Below, piece after piece: positions 53,136 through 61,879 of a stretch of 64,000 bases of DNA; position 1 is the first letter of the stretch, and each line of letters opens with the position of its first letter. This stretch comes from Flavobacterium azizsancarii (GTDB taxonomy: Bacteria > Bacteroidota > Bacteroidia > Flavobacteriales > Flavobacteriaceae): assembly GCF_027980145.1 (NCBI RefSeq), contig NZ_JAMZNK010000018.1, positions 1-64,000 of the forward strand. Reading direction: 5' to 3'. The notes below the pieces were generated by a model. The model was given only the letters and a program-made list of their open reading frames with translations, had not been told where the DNA came from and did not search any database. The translations under genes and the position numbers were made by a program.

Positions 53136-53423
53136 ATGAAAGATTTTATCATAGATGAAGACTTGTTAATTACAGATGGAGATTTCGCCCTGAAACAGGC
53201 AGATCAGCAAAACATAGAACATCTATTGTTAAGCCAGAAAGGAAGTTATAAAGAGTTTCCGATTCTGGGAGTAGGAATCAAAAAATACATCAACAGTCCG
53301 GATGCAACCTCCAGGCTAAGACTAGAAAACGAAATAGACAAACAATTATCGTATGACAACTTTTTTGTAAAAACATTAGATGTCAACGATTTACAAAACA
53401 TTAAAATCGATGGAAACTATTAA
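53136..53423 (+). CDS. gp25-like baseplate wedge protein
   Basis: 95 residues, shorter than the usual 110-140 of gp25 but with its typical order: LITDGDFALKQADQQNIEHL, then KGSYKEFPILGVGIKKYINS and RLRLENEIDKQLSYDNFFVK. The EFPILGVGI segment and the ENEI helix are the hallmark of Bacteroidota gp25-like proteins. It nucleates the sheath at the baseplate. Its 3' end overlaps the next start by 14 bp. Confidence 0.75.
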   Translation: MKDFIIDEDLLITDGDFALKQADQQNIEHLLLSQKGSYKEFPILGVGIKKYINSPDATSRLRLENEIDKQLSYDNFFVKTLDVNDLQNIKIDGNY

Positions 53424-53712
53424 ACCACAGGAAAACCAAAACATTTTTGACATCTCTTTGCAGGAATACGGAAGTATAGAGAAAGTATTCGACCTTTTAG
53501 AAGACAATAATCAATTTAACCTTACTGATGATATTTCTGTTTATGAAGATTTAAAAATTGGCAGGGAAGCTTTTAAAAAGGATATTGTCGAATATTACAA
53601 TGCCCGAAATTTAAAACCTGCCACTTCTATTACAGACGAGGAACAGTATTTACTGGATAATTTCTCCGGAATTGACTATATGATTATCGAAGATGATTTT
53701 ATCATTTATTAA
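53410..53712 (+). CDS. LysM-like tail/baseplate protein
   Basis: 100 residues from the ATG at 53410 (METIKPQENQNIFDISLQEY), chosen over an upstream in-frame ATG at 53380 inside gp25 because it begins at the domain. The segment QNIFDISLQEYGSIEKVFDLLEDN follows the LysM/tail protein X pattern (DIA..YG....I...N). Such proteins clamp spike or hub to the baseplate. It overlaps gp25 by 14 bp, which implies coupled translation. Confidence 0.65.
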   Translation: METIKPQENQNIFDISLQEYGSIEKVFDLLEDNNQFNLTDDISVYEDLKIGREAFKKDIVEYYNARNLKPATSITDEEQYLLDNFSGIDYMIIEDDFIIY

Positions 53713-53843
53713 TTCATAACTTCAATGTTGATTGCTGGAAACGTTGGCTATCAATAGGCAGATTTTCGGATACATTTAAACCTCTGCTTTTAGAAATCTC
53801 TAAAGAAAACTACACTTCTGTAGTATTTACAAAAAAAACATAA
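53697..53843 (+). other. Open reading segment without a start codon, possible gene remnant
   Basis: Between the LysM-like gene and the wedge gene one frame stays open and reads like protein: NFNVDCWKRWLSIGRFSDTF, then KPLLLEISKENYTSVVFTKK, ending TAA at 53841-53843. No ATG, GTG or TTG lies in frame; the ATG at 53725 is in another frame and stops after 10 codons. It could be a remnant or a frameshifted small gene. The rest of this 193-bp gap shows nothing. Confidence 0.3.
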
Positions 53844-53905
53844 AAAATTATCTATAAGCATATTACACATGTCTTACAGGCTAAACTATATCTAAAAATT
53901 AAAAT

Positions 53906-54991
53906 ATGGCACGTACAATTGCTGAAATACAGAACGAAATTCTGGATGAGAAAAAGAAACAATCCTCTTTAAACGGCTTAACAGACTCAAAAGCTGCGAT
54001 TTGGAAACTCTGGATCAACATCGTCGCTACCGCGATCTGGATACACGAAAAAATAGTCGAAAAAAACGCCCTGATTTCAAGGCCTCACACCTTAAACTGG
54101 TATCGCGAACAGGCTTTGAATTTTCATTACGGGATGCCTTTAGATCCGGATTCGAACAACAGAATATCGCTGATTTGGAAAGAAGGTGCTTATCAATTTG
54201 ACACCGCAGAACTCACCGACACCGAAATTGAGGCTGCTAAAATAATCAAACATTGTGCGGTAAGCGAAATTGACTTGGAAACGGTATTAAAACCCAAGGA
54301 AGAAATAGGAGATATAAAAGAAATTTTTTCGGATTATTTCCATAATAAAGTTGGTGTTGTTTTTATAAAAGTCGCCACTGTAAAAGACGATAAAATTTCT
54401 AGAATTGATGTTCCTAACGAACTTTATGCTTTTAAGGAATATATCGCTAAAATAAAAGATGCAGGAAATCAGGTATATATTACTTCTGACCAGGGAGATA
54501 ATCTAAAAATGACTTTGAATGTTTACATAGATCCTCTAACTATTTATATTCATCCCAAAGACATTGGATACTATCAGTTAAAAAGTATCAGCAGGGATTT
54601 AACTGAAGAAGAAAAAAACAAATTAAAGCAATACGAAGAAGCGTTCCTAGAAAACCCACTAGATCCGGCAAACGGTTCCTTAATCTTAAACAATACAATA
54701 TTTCCGATAACTGATGCTGTCAATGATCATTTGAAAAATATTGAGTTTAATGGCGCTTTTGTCAAAACCTATCTGGTTGACGCTATTCAGAAAGCATCAG
54801 GAGTTAAGATTCCGATATTGAAAAAGGTTGAAACCACCTGGGCAAAAAATCCTAATGACCAACAAAATCCGGAATATAAAGATGCTACCAATATCGAATA
54901 TTTTATTCCGAATTCAGGTTATTTTGATATGGATACGCTTCAGGTTGAGCTCAACTACATTCCCTACACATTCTTCAGAGATAAACAATAG
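53906..54991 (+). CDS. Baseplate wedge protein J-like
   Basis: 361 residues. Helical N-terminus (TIAEIQNEILDEKKKQ, WKLWINIVATAIWIHEKIVE), a central alpha/beta part (VVFIKVATVKDDKI, ELYAFKEYIAKIKDAGNQVY) with DNLKMTLNVYIDPLTIYIHP, and a long C-terminal region ending in a beta segment (YFDMDTLQVELNYIPYTFFR). Length and the order gp25, LysM, J, I match contractile-tail baseplates, in which J and I make the wedge. A specific motif is not certain, so position carries much weight. Confidence 0.65.
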   Translation: MARTIAEIQNEILDEKKKQSSLNGLTDSKAAIWKLWINIVATAIWIHEKIVEKNALISRPHTLNWYREQALNFHYGMPLDPDSNNRISLIWKEGAYQFDTAELTDTEIEAAKIIKHCAVSEIDLETVLKPKEEIGDIKEIFSDYFHNKVGVVFIKVATVKDDKISRIDVPNELYAFKEYIAKIKDAGNQVYITSDQGDNLKMTLNVYIDPLTIYIHPKDIGYYQLKSISRDLTEEEKNKLKQYEEAFLENPLDPANGSLILNNTIFPITDAVNDHLKNIEFNGAFVKTYLVDAIQKASGVKIPILKKVETTWAKNPNDQQNPEYKDATNIEYFIPNSGYFDMDTLQVELNYIPYTFFRDKQ

Positions 54992-55006
54992 TCTAATATA
55001 TATACA

Positions 55007-55663
55007 ATGAATAAATACACCGTTTTAAAATGGGAAAAGCTGTTATTGTGGCTCATCCCTCCTATTCTTAGAAAAAAAACTCATATTGACTGGCTCGATG
55101 TTTTGCTGACACCCCTTCATACCATTTATGAAGAAACACTCTATAAAATGCAGCATACCGGACAGATTATTTATCTGGAAAAAGTACTGAACGAGACTTA
55201 TAACCCAACTAAAAACTACAATCCTAATTTAAGTACAGAACAAAAACGATTAGAAGAGTTGATTTATATCGACGAATCCGTAAAACCTACTATACAATAC
55301 GTACATCTGCACAAAGAGTATCACGAACCCGCTACTCGTTTACCAAATGGTACTTTAACAGAAGGCGCTTTGATGATTCCGCAATTGAAAGTTTTTACGC
55401 ATAATGAATATAAAAACAGGAACAATAAACCTCCTTATCTCGCACATCGTGAAGACTATACAACAATATCATATGCCAATTTCAGAGTATTTATTCCGGA
55501 AAGTTTAATAACCAACAAAACGATAGTGATTGAGCCAAATGAAAATCAATCAGCACCAACTGAAGCTATTAAAGTAGCCAATGTAGAATACAGCAATCTG
55601 CTTAACTTCTATAAACTGGCCGGTAAAAGTTATGAAAGCTACTCCTATTCACTGAAAAATTAA
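55007..55663 (+). CDS. Baseplate wedge protein I-like (gpI/gp7 type)
   Basis: 218 residues, starting 15 bp after the J-like gene. It begins with a helical WEKLLLWLIPPILRKKTHID segment, then PLHTIYEETLYKMQHTGQII and LEKVLNETYNPTKNYNPNLS, common in Bacteroidota gpI-type proteins, and ends in beta sequence. It should contact fibres and the wedge. Call by order and partial pattern. Confidence 0.6.
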   Translation: MNKYTVLKWEKLLLWLIPPILRKKTHIDWLDVLLTPLHTIYEETLYKMQHTGQIIYLEKVLNETYNPTKNYNPNLSTEQKRLEELIYIDESVKPTIQYVHLHKEYHEPATRLPNGTLTEGALMIPQLKVFTHNEYKNRNNKPPYLAHREDYTTISYANFRVFIPESLITNKTIVIEPNENQSAPTEAIKVANVEYSNLLNFYKLAGKSYESYSYSLKN

Positions 55664-55740
55664 AAATAAAAGCTGAGATATAAAAAACTCAGCATTGAAA
55701 CAGCAGTATAAAAACAACAGCCTTTTAAATTAATAAAAAA

Positions 55741-57366
55741 ATGAAACAAATAAATTTTAGTCATCCAGGAGGATTTCCTCTGGAGCAAGAAACTTTAGAA
55801 AGACTTCAAACCGCTTACAGAGCTGAATTATTCGGAGCTTTGAAAGCACATTTAAGTATTGAAATTGATAAAAACTATATCATAGCTCCGGCAACTAATG
55901 CTACAAAAGGCTGGGCCATTATCCAGCAAGACGAAAATAATTTAAAAAATCCTCCGGCAGTTTTACCAGAAACAACAGCGGTTTTATACCCTATTCAAAA
56001 AGGAGCTCCAACCGGATTTTTAAAAACCACCAGAAAAGGTACCAATTTAGTGTACGGAACCGGAGTATCTCAAACTGCTTATTTTGATTATGAAGCGGAG
56101 TACATTAGCCCCGAAGAGTATGCAAATCGCCCGGACACTTCTCATAATGACAATCTGTTAACCGTTTATTATTATGATTTAAGACCTTTTAAAATTGTTA
56201 AGGATCTCAAAACGATTGAACTGATTATTCAGACAATTGAGGAAAACATCAATTCAATTAAGACTAATATTTCTGCAATAGAAACTAACATTGACGCAGT
56301 TGAGGCCGACATTAAAAATTATTTACCCCTTAATGGCTCAAAGGCTATGAAAGGCGATCTGGATTTAGACATTTATAAATTATCAAAATTAGACACTAAC
56401 GAAGCCGCTGTAGCCAATGTAAGAGCGATTGACTTTAGATTAGGTTCAGCAAGTAAAAGAGGATTAAGACATCCTGCAGATCCGTTAGGAAGAGCTTTGG
56501 TAGATAATAGTACCGCATCTAGTACAGGTCTTACTCTAAATTATGGTTCAGATTGGGAAAATACCAATATTGGAGGAAAAGTATATTTAGAGAATGTAAA
56601 ATCATCAGATTCTATAGGTTCCTTACTAGTATTAGACAAAGCCAATCAGATTATTAAAAGCGATACACTAATTGAGTCGCTAATTGATCGCATCATAAAA
56701 TTAGAAAAAAAACCTGCAACGGCTGTACCTTTGGGTGTGATTGCTCTTTGGGGAAAAGCTGCACCATTTCCGGAGGGTTGGGAAGAATATGTGCCCTTAA
56801 GAGGAAGAATGCCTGTTGGTCTGGATATCTCACAATTCGAGTTTAGTATTATGGAAGCCATGGGAGGAGCTAAAAGCAAACAACTTGCTATTGAGGAAAT
56901 TCCTGCCCATACCCATACCTATGAAAAAGCAATTACAGGGCGTGGTTATCAAACTAGATCTGATGATAATCCGTTAGGAACAACCACTTCAGAAACTTCT
57001 GGCAGTGCTGGTGGAGGACAAGCTTTTTCTATATTAAACCCTTACAGAATAGTTCAGTTTATCGAATATACAGGACGCCCGGTTGATACAACAGCTCCAG
57101 TAAACGCTCCAAATTTAAGAGTTGCAGACGTTGGAAGAACATTTGTAGCCTTACAATGGTCTCCATCATTTGATGAAAGAGGCATTGCTAATTACTTGAT
57201 ATACAAAGATAATATTTTGGCTGCCACAGTAGCTGATGTAACTTCTTATGCTATTGGTGGTTTATCAAGGTCCAGAACGTATAATTTTTATGTTGTTGCT
57301 ATGGATGCAGCAGGAAACAAAGGTCCAGTCAGTAATACTGTATCAGCAAAAACTAATTTGCTGTAA
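55741..57366 (+). CDS. Tail collar-domain fibre with fibronectin type III
   Basis: 541 residues. Residues about 160-200 form a coiled coil (IELIIQTIEENINSIKTNIS). The tail collar domain (about 335-450) has the standard start VPLGVIALWGKAAPFPEGWE, then EIPAHTHTY and a NPYRIVQFIEY end. A fibronectin type III module (about 455-540) carries FVALQWSPSFDERGIANYLI and RTYNFYVVAMDAAGNKGPVS. It is a short fibre, the third adhesin-type gene of the system. It lies 77 bp after the wedge gene in the promoter E unit. Confidence 0.85.
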   Translation: MKQINFSHPGGFPLEQETLERLQTAYRAELFGALKAHLSIEIDKNYIIAPATNATKGWAIIQQDENNLKNPPAVLPETTAVLYPIQKGAPTGFLKTTRKGTNLVYGTGVSQTAYFDYEAEYISPEEYANRPDTSHNDNLLTVYYYDLRPFKIVKDLKTIELIIQTIEENINSIKTNISAIETNIDAVEADIKNYLPLNGSKAMKGDLDLDIYKLSKLDTNEAAVANVRAIDFRLGSASKRGLRHPADPLGRALVDNSTASSTGLTLNYGSDWENTNIGGKVYLENVKSSDSIGSLLVLDKANQIIKSDTLIESLIDRIIKLEKKPATAVPLGVIALWGKAAPFPEGWEEYVPLRGRMPVGLDISQFEFSIMEAMGGAKSKQLAIEEIPAHTHTYEKAITGRGYQTRSDDNPLGTTTSETSGSAGGGQAFSILNPYRIVQFIEYTGRPVDTTAPVNAPNLRVADVGRTFVALQWSPSFDERGIANYLIYKDNILAATVADVTSYAIGGLSRSRTYNFYVVAMDAAGNKGPVSNTVSAKTNLL

Positions 57367-57401
57367 TAGCCAAAAGGACCAATATAAAATAACTATAATA
57401 C

Positions 57402-57429
57402 TCTTTTGGGGCTTAAAAACCCCAAAAGA
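57402..57429 (+). other. Hairpin between collar fibre and holin
   Basis: TCTTTTGGGG / CCCCAAAAGA, a perfect 10-bp stem with loop CTTAAAAA, without a T-run on the plus strand. It may be a processing or attenuation site that sets holin level relative to the structural genes. Confidence 0.5.
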
Positions 57430-57471
57430 TTACTTATAAAGACCTCGAATTTATAAAAACACAATCCTACC

Positions 57472-57939
57472 ATGCAAAAAATTTCAGAATATTCAAACGA
57501 AATTAAATTATTGCTTTATGGAATTTTTATTTACTTAGAAATGGATGTCGGAATTGTCAAAGTATTATTTTACCTCATGGTTATGGATACTTTTTTAGGT
57601 ATTATCAAAACCATTGTATTGAACAACGCCTTTAGCTTCAAAAAACTAGCCCTGGGATTTGTTTCCAAGTTAGCTGTATTGCTGATACCAACTGCTCTGG
57701 CATTGATGAGCATAGGACTTAATTACAACTTTAAATGGTTTGTAACCATCGTAATGGACTTGCTTATTGTAAGTGATGGAATTTCTATCATCAGCAATAT
57801 TATTGCCATAAAGACAAAAAAAGAAGTAGAAAATTTCGACGCAATGACATTAATTCTCAAGTCGGTAAGAAATCGCCTGATCCAACTTTTCAAAAGACTT
57901 CTGATCACAATCGATCCAAAATATCACATCGAAAAATAG
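57472..57939 (+). CDS. Phage holin family protein
   Basis: 155 residues. Three to four membrane segments are seen: IKLLLYGIFIYLEMDVGIVK, VLFYLMVMDTFLGIIKTIVL, LGFVSKLAVLLIPTALALMS and TIVMDLLIVSDGISIISNII. The DTFLGIIKTI motif and the following order fit the phage_holin_4 (toxin secretion/lysis) family. It permeabilises the inner membrane and so lets the M15 endolysin act. Last gene of the system; a strong terminator follows. Confidence 0.82.
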   Translation: MQKISEYSNEIKLLLYGIFIYLEMDVGIVKVLFYLMVMDTFLGIIKTIVLNNAFSFKKLALGFVSKLAVLLIPTALALMSIGLNYNFKWFVTIVMDLLIVSDGISIISNIIAIKTKKEVENFDAMTLILKSVRNRLIQLFKRLLITIDPKYHIEK

Positions 57940-58030
57940 AACAATCCCAAGACAATATTTTTTTACAATTACCATCCACTATTAAAATATAACAATCCTC
58001 TAATTTACTTTTCAAACCCATTAAATAATG

Positions 58031-58075
58031 GAGATAGTATAAAAATGATACGATTGACTTTTATACTATCTCTAT
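58031..58075. terminator. Bidirectional terminator at the right edge of the tailocin region
   Basis: GAGATAGTATAAAA / TTTTATACTATCTC, a perfect 14-bp stem with a 14-nt loop, then TATTTATT. It ends the holin unit and the leftward SRPBCC gene. Confidence 0.85.
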
Positions 58076-58091
58076 TTATTACCGGGTAATA

Positions 58092-58520
58092 CTAAAACTT
58101 CCTTTTTTGATAAGGTGTTCCTTCTCCATCTTCACAATAACTTTTCAGACTTAATAAAAACATTGCCCAATTGTAATTGCACCATTGGTAAAACTCAGTA
58201 AGTTCGCGCCAATCAAAATGTTTAAGGACAACCGCGGTTACTCCGTCCTTTTCTGTAAGGTCGAATGAAATTCCTGTCCCGATCCATTCCGGGTCAGAAT
58301 CTACACATTCCCATACTATTCTTTTATTTGGAGACAATTCGACCACTTTCATTTTTGTATCATAATTATCGTCGAAATCAAACTCATTGATAAACCCCAC
58401 TTCCGGCTTAACAATCAATTCTGTTGTCCAGACGGCAGCAAGACCTTCCTGTGTTGTCAGTACTTTATACACTTCTGCAATAGGTGATTTGATGTAATTA
58501 ATGTGTTCGATTTTTTCCAT
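58092..58520 (-). CDS. SRPBCC (AHSA1/START-like) domain protein
   Basis: 142 residues, the length of a single-domain AHSA1-type protein. The pattern starts with IKSPIAEVYKVLTTQEGLAA and VWTTELIVKPEVG, continues with MKVVELSPNKRIVWEC and ends with the long C-terminal helix (EFYQWCNYNWAMFLLSLKSY). These proteins bind hydrophobic ligands in a helix-grip fold; no specific ligand can be read. Not related to the tailocin: own terminator and direction. Confidence 0.82.
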   Translation of the reverse strand: MEKIEHINYIKSPIAEVYKVLTTQEGLAAVWTTELIVKPEVGFINEFDFDDNYDTKMKVVELSPNKRIVWECVDSDPEWIGTGISFDLTEKDGVTAVVLKHFDWRELTEFYQWCNYNWAMFLLSLKSYCEDGEGTPYQKRKF

Positions 58521-58778
58521 TTTTATGATTGGTTATGGTTAGAAATTCAAAGTTAATAATTTTTATAGTACACAAATACAGTGTGTTTTTCTAAATATAT
58601 CCGAGCGATTATGGTATTTATATTCAAAAATAGAAGAGCAATCTCAAACAGAATCAGGTGATCTATTTGAAGTTTTTCTCTGTTATGAGGATTAATTTAA
58701 TTAACTTTAAATTAAATACTATAGTAAAAACAGATTAGGAATTACTTTGTTTTGTCCTGATCTAAAATAAAAGACACT

Positions 58779-60173
58779 ATGAAAACGACTGCAGAAATAA
58801 CATCCCCATACGATCTGAGTTTTATTAAGGAATTGCCCTTAATCAGTAAAAATGATATCGACAAAGTCCTCAATACCGCTCACAACTTGTTTACCGATCA
58901 GTCGAATTGGATTCCGGCGTATAAAAAAATTGAAATACTGGAAAAAACAGCTTCAATAATGACGGATCGAATCGAAGATTTATTAGTTACCGCAATAAGC
59001 GAAGGCGGAAAACCATGGCAGGATTCTAAAGCTGAGGTACTGCGCGCTATCAAAGGTGTAAAATTAGCCGCAGAACACATATCTCAAATAAAAGGGGAAC
59101 AAATACCAATGGGGCTTACTGACGCCTCTTTAAACAGGATTGCTTTTACATCAAAAGAACCTATAGGAGTTGTAGCAGCTGTAAGTGCCTTTAATCATCC
59201 TTTAAATTTAGCTGTTCATCAAATCGTTACCGCAATTGCTGCGGGTTGTCCTGTAATTTTCAAACCTGCAACGGCAACTCCGTTATCCGGTTTCGCCCTT
59301 GCCGATATTCTAAAAGAAGCAGGATTGCCTACCGGATGGCTTCAGGTGATATTGTGTGACAATGAAACCGCAGAATTACTGGTAACAGATCCGCGTATTA
59401 ATTTTTTATCCTTTATTGGGTCGGCAAAAGTAGGCTGGTATCTTAAAAGCAAGCTATCTCCCGGAACAAGATGTGCCTTAGAACATGGCGGGGCTGCTCC
59501 CGTTATTGTTGAAAGTGATGCTGATTTTGATGAAATGATTCCTTCTCTGGTAAAAGGAGGTTTTTATCATGCCGGACAAGTTTGTGTTTCGGTTCAGAGA
59601 GTGTATGTCAATCAGGAAATCTGTGATGCTTTTATTGAAAAATTTGCAGCGGCAACCAAACTATTAATTACGGGAGATCCGCTGGATAAAAAAACAGATG
59701 TAGGTCCGCTTATTACACCTAAAGAAGTTGATCGTGTCGAAGAATGGGTGAACGAAGCCATAAAAAAAGGAGCAACCTTAATAACAGGCGGAAAAAGAAT
59801 TTCGGCTACTTTTTTTCAGCCTACTGTTTTGTTTAATCCTTCAGAGGATTCTCTTGTTTCTACTAAAGAAATCTTTGGTCCGGTGGTATGTATCTATCCG
59901 TTTATAGATCGGGACGAAGCAATAAAAAGAGCCAATGCTTTAGACGTTCATTTTCAGGCTGCTGTTTTTACAAAAAATATAGATATTGCTCTGGATACCG
60001 TTAAAAAACTAAATGCTACCGCAGTTATGGTTAATGATCATACGGCATTTCGCGTAGATTGGATGCCATTTGGAGGCAGGGATTCTTCAGGTATCGGAAT
60101 GGGTGGAATTTCATATGCTATAAATGAAATGACCAGAGAAAAACTAATGGTTATTAAAAGCAAATTTTTATAA
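58779..60173 (+). CDS. NAD(P)+-dependent aldehyde dehydrogenase family protein
   Basis: 464 residues, near the usual length. Rossmann and catalytic motifs are present: VVAAVSAFNHPLNLAVHQI, FKPATATPLSG (cofactor pocket), a general-base Glu235 in LEHGGAAP (LELGG in the family) and the nucleophile Cys269 in GQVCVSVQR, followed by EIFGPVVCIYPF. Oxidises an aldehyde to an acid in the cytoplasm; substrate not deducible. It seems to be monocistronic with about 250 bp of AT-rich DNA on either side. Confidence 0.9.
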   Translation: MKTTAEITSPYDLSFIKELPLISKNDIDKVLNTAHNLFTDQSNWIPAYKKIEILEKTASIMTDRIEDLLVTAISEGGKPWQDSKAEVLRAIKGVKLAAEHISQIKGEQIPMGLTDASLNRIAFTSKEPIGVVAAVSAFNHPLNLAVHQIVTAIAAGCPVIFKPATATPLSGFALADILKEAGLPTGWLQVILCDNETAELLVTDPRINFLSFIGSAKVGWYLKSKLSPGTRCALEHGGAAPVIVESDADFDEMIPSLVKGGFYHAGQVCVSVQRVYVNQEICDAFIEKFAAATKLLITGDPLDKKTDVGPLITPKEVDRVEEWVNEAIKKGATLITGGKRISATFFQPTVLFNPSEDSLVSTKEIFGPVVCIYPFIDRDEAIKRANALDVHFQAAVFTKNIDIALDTVKKLNATAVMVNDHTAFRVDWMPFGGRDSSGIGMGGISYAINEMTREKLMVIKSKFL

Positions 60174-60406
60174 TTTTTTCGTTGAGTATAATTTATAAAC
60201 ACATAAAAACATAGCTTTCATTTAGAAAAAAAAGTAACAAAAAGAAACTCATTTCTTTCAGATAGCTATGTGTATTTCAAATAAGTGAAACGCTTTTTAT
60301 AAATAAACAAAAACTATGTTTCTATATGGTTAAGATCACACGCAACAGGTTCAACGTACTATAAGTAACCGAATTTAAATTCTAAAAAAAGAAAAAGTTT
60401 TAAAAT

Positions 60407-61816
60407 ATGGATACAAACATTGCAGGACAAAACAATGAAACAATAAAAAAAGTATTACCGCTCATTTTAGGGACTTCCATTTTTATGCAAATGCTCGATT
60501 CTACTATTCTTAATACATCGATCACTTCTATTGCCAAAGATCTCCACGAGTCGCCGCTTGATATGCAGAATGCCATTATCAGTTATGTTTTGACTCTTGC
60601 ACTATTTATGCCTGTTAGTGGCTTTTTATCGGATAAATTTGGAACTAAAAAAGTCTTCATTTTTGCTTTGTTACTCTTTAGCATTGGCTCTTTATTTTGT
60701 TCTCTTTCTCAAAACCTAACTCATCTGATTTTTTCGCGTGTTATTCAGGGTATCGGAGGAAGTTTAATGACTCCGGTAGGCAAACTGGCGCTTATTAGAA
60801 CATTTCCTAAAAAAGAATTATTAAAGGCAATGAATTTTGCTATTATTCCTGCCTTAATTGGTCCTGTATTAGGGCCGTTGGTGGGCGGATATATGGTCGA
60901 TTATTTATCCTGGCACTGGATTTTCCTGATCAATATTCCTTTTGGGATTATTGGTATATTATTAAGTCTGAAATACATGCCGGATTACAAATCTCCAATA
61001 ATCGATTTTGATTTAAAAGGCTTTTTAATCTTTGCAGCGGCTTCACTGCTCTTATCTATTTCTTTAGAATTATTTGGCAATACAGTTCGTCTAACCCCGG
61101 TTTTACTGATCTTAATGTCAGGATTCCTGATGTTGTACTGGTATTACCGCCACGCTGTTACGGACAACAACCCTCTTTTTCCTCTCAATTTATTTCAGGT
61201 GAGAACCTTTCGTGTCGGGATTGTAGGTAATCTGGCTACGCGTCTGGGTTTTAGTTCGATTCCGTTATTATTACCTATGATGATTCAAATCGCTTACGGA
61301 CAATCGGCTGTTACTTCTGGATGGATTGTTGCTCCTATGGCTCTTACTGCAATGTTTGGAAAATCAGCTGTTATTGGGATTTTAAATACGTATGGTTACA
61401 GAAAAACTCTAATGGTCAACACTTTTATTATTGGTGTATTAATTTGCGCATTAGCCATTCCTTCTATTCATACCTCGATTTATTGGTACATTCCCATTAT
61501 CTCGGTATTGGGTTTCTTTAACTCGATACAATTTACGTCTATGAATTCGATCTCTATTGCAGATTTAAGGGTTTACCATACGAGTAGTGGCAACTCTTTG
61601 GTTTCTGTAAATCAACAGCTGGCTATTGGTTTTGGAATCGCTTTTGGGCTTTTAGTACTTAAAATTTTTCAGGGTGATACAAAACTCATTCATAACGAAA
61701 TACACAATGCTTTTCGATATACATTTTTAGTTGTAGGTTTTCTGACCATTCTTTCCGGATTCGTTTTTAGAAGACTTCATGATAAAGATGGTGACAACTT
61801 AAAATCAGCTAATTAA
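60407..61816 (+). CDS. MFS transporter, DHA2 (EmrB/QacA-like) drug exporter
   Basis: 469 residues with about 14 hydrophobic segments. Family motifs: FMQMLDSTILNTSITSIAKD (motif D1), PVSGFLSDKFGTKKVF (motif A), ALIGPVLGPLVGGYMVDYLS with WHWIFLINIPFG (motif C region). It should export drugs or similar compounds over the inner membrane using the proton gradient. The terminator at 61820 separates it from the opposite-facing TolC-type gene. Confidence 0.9.
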   Translation: MDTNIAGQNNETIKKVLPLILGTSIFMQMLDSTILNTSITSIAKDLHESPLDMQNAIISYVLTLALFMPVSGFLSDKFGTKKVFIFALLLFSIGSLFCSLSQNLTHLIFSRVIQGIGGSLMTPVGKLALIRTFPKKELLKAMNFAIIPALIGPVLGPLVGGYMVDYLSWHWIFLINIPFGIIGILLSLKYMPDYKSPIIDFDLKGFLIFAAASLLLSISLELFGNTVRLTPVLLILMSGFLMLYWYYRHAVTDNNPLFPLNLFQVRTFRVGIVGNLATRLGFSSIPLLLPMMIQIAYGQSAVTSGWIVAPMALTAMFGKSAVIGILNTYGYRKTLMVNTFIIGVLICALAIPSIHTSIYWYIPIISVLGFFNSIQFTSMNSISIADLRVYHTSSGNSLVSVNQQLAIGFGIAFGLLVLKIFQGDTKLIHNEIHNAFRYTFLVVGFLTILSGFVFRRLHDKDGDNLKSAN

Positions 61817-61819
61817 TAA

Positions 61820-61861
61820 AAAACTAAAGCCCAATCTTTTACAATTGGGCTTTAGTTTTTC
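61820..61861. terminator. Bidirectional terminator
   Basis: AAAACTAAAGCCCAAT / ATTGGGCTTTAGTTTT, a 16-bp stem with a short loop and a T-run, between the convergent MFS and TolC-family genes. Confidence 0.93.
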
Positions 61862-61879
61862 GTAAAATTCTTTATTTTT

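Noticed and set aside
31353-57939. Complete prophage
   Set aside because: No integrase, terminase, portal, major capsid, head-tail connector or replication gene is recognisable, and no attachment-site duplication was noticed.
26728-58080. Afp/PVC-type extracellular contractile injection system or type VI secretion system
   Set aside because: No AAA+ ATPase (Afp15 type), no TssJLM membrane complex and no ClpV was seen, while endolysin, holin and a LexA-like repressor point to release by lysis. Sensitive profile searches on the unassigned genes could change this.
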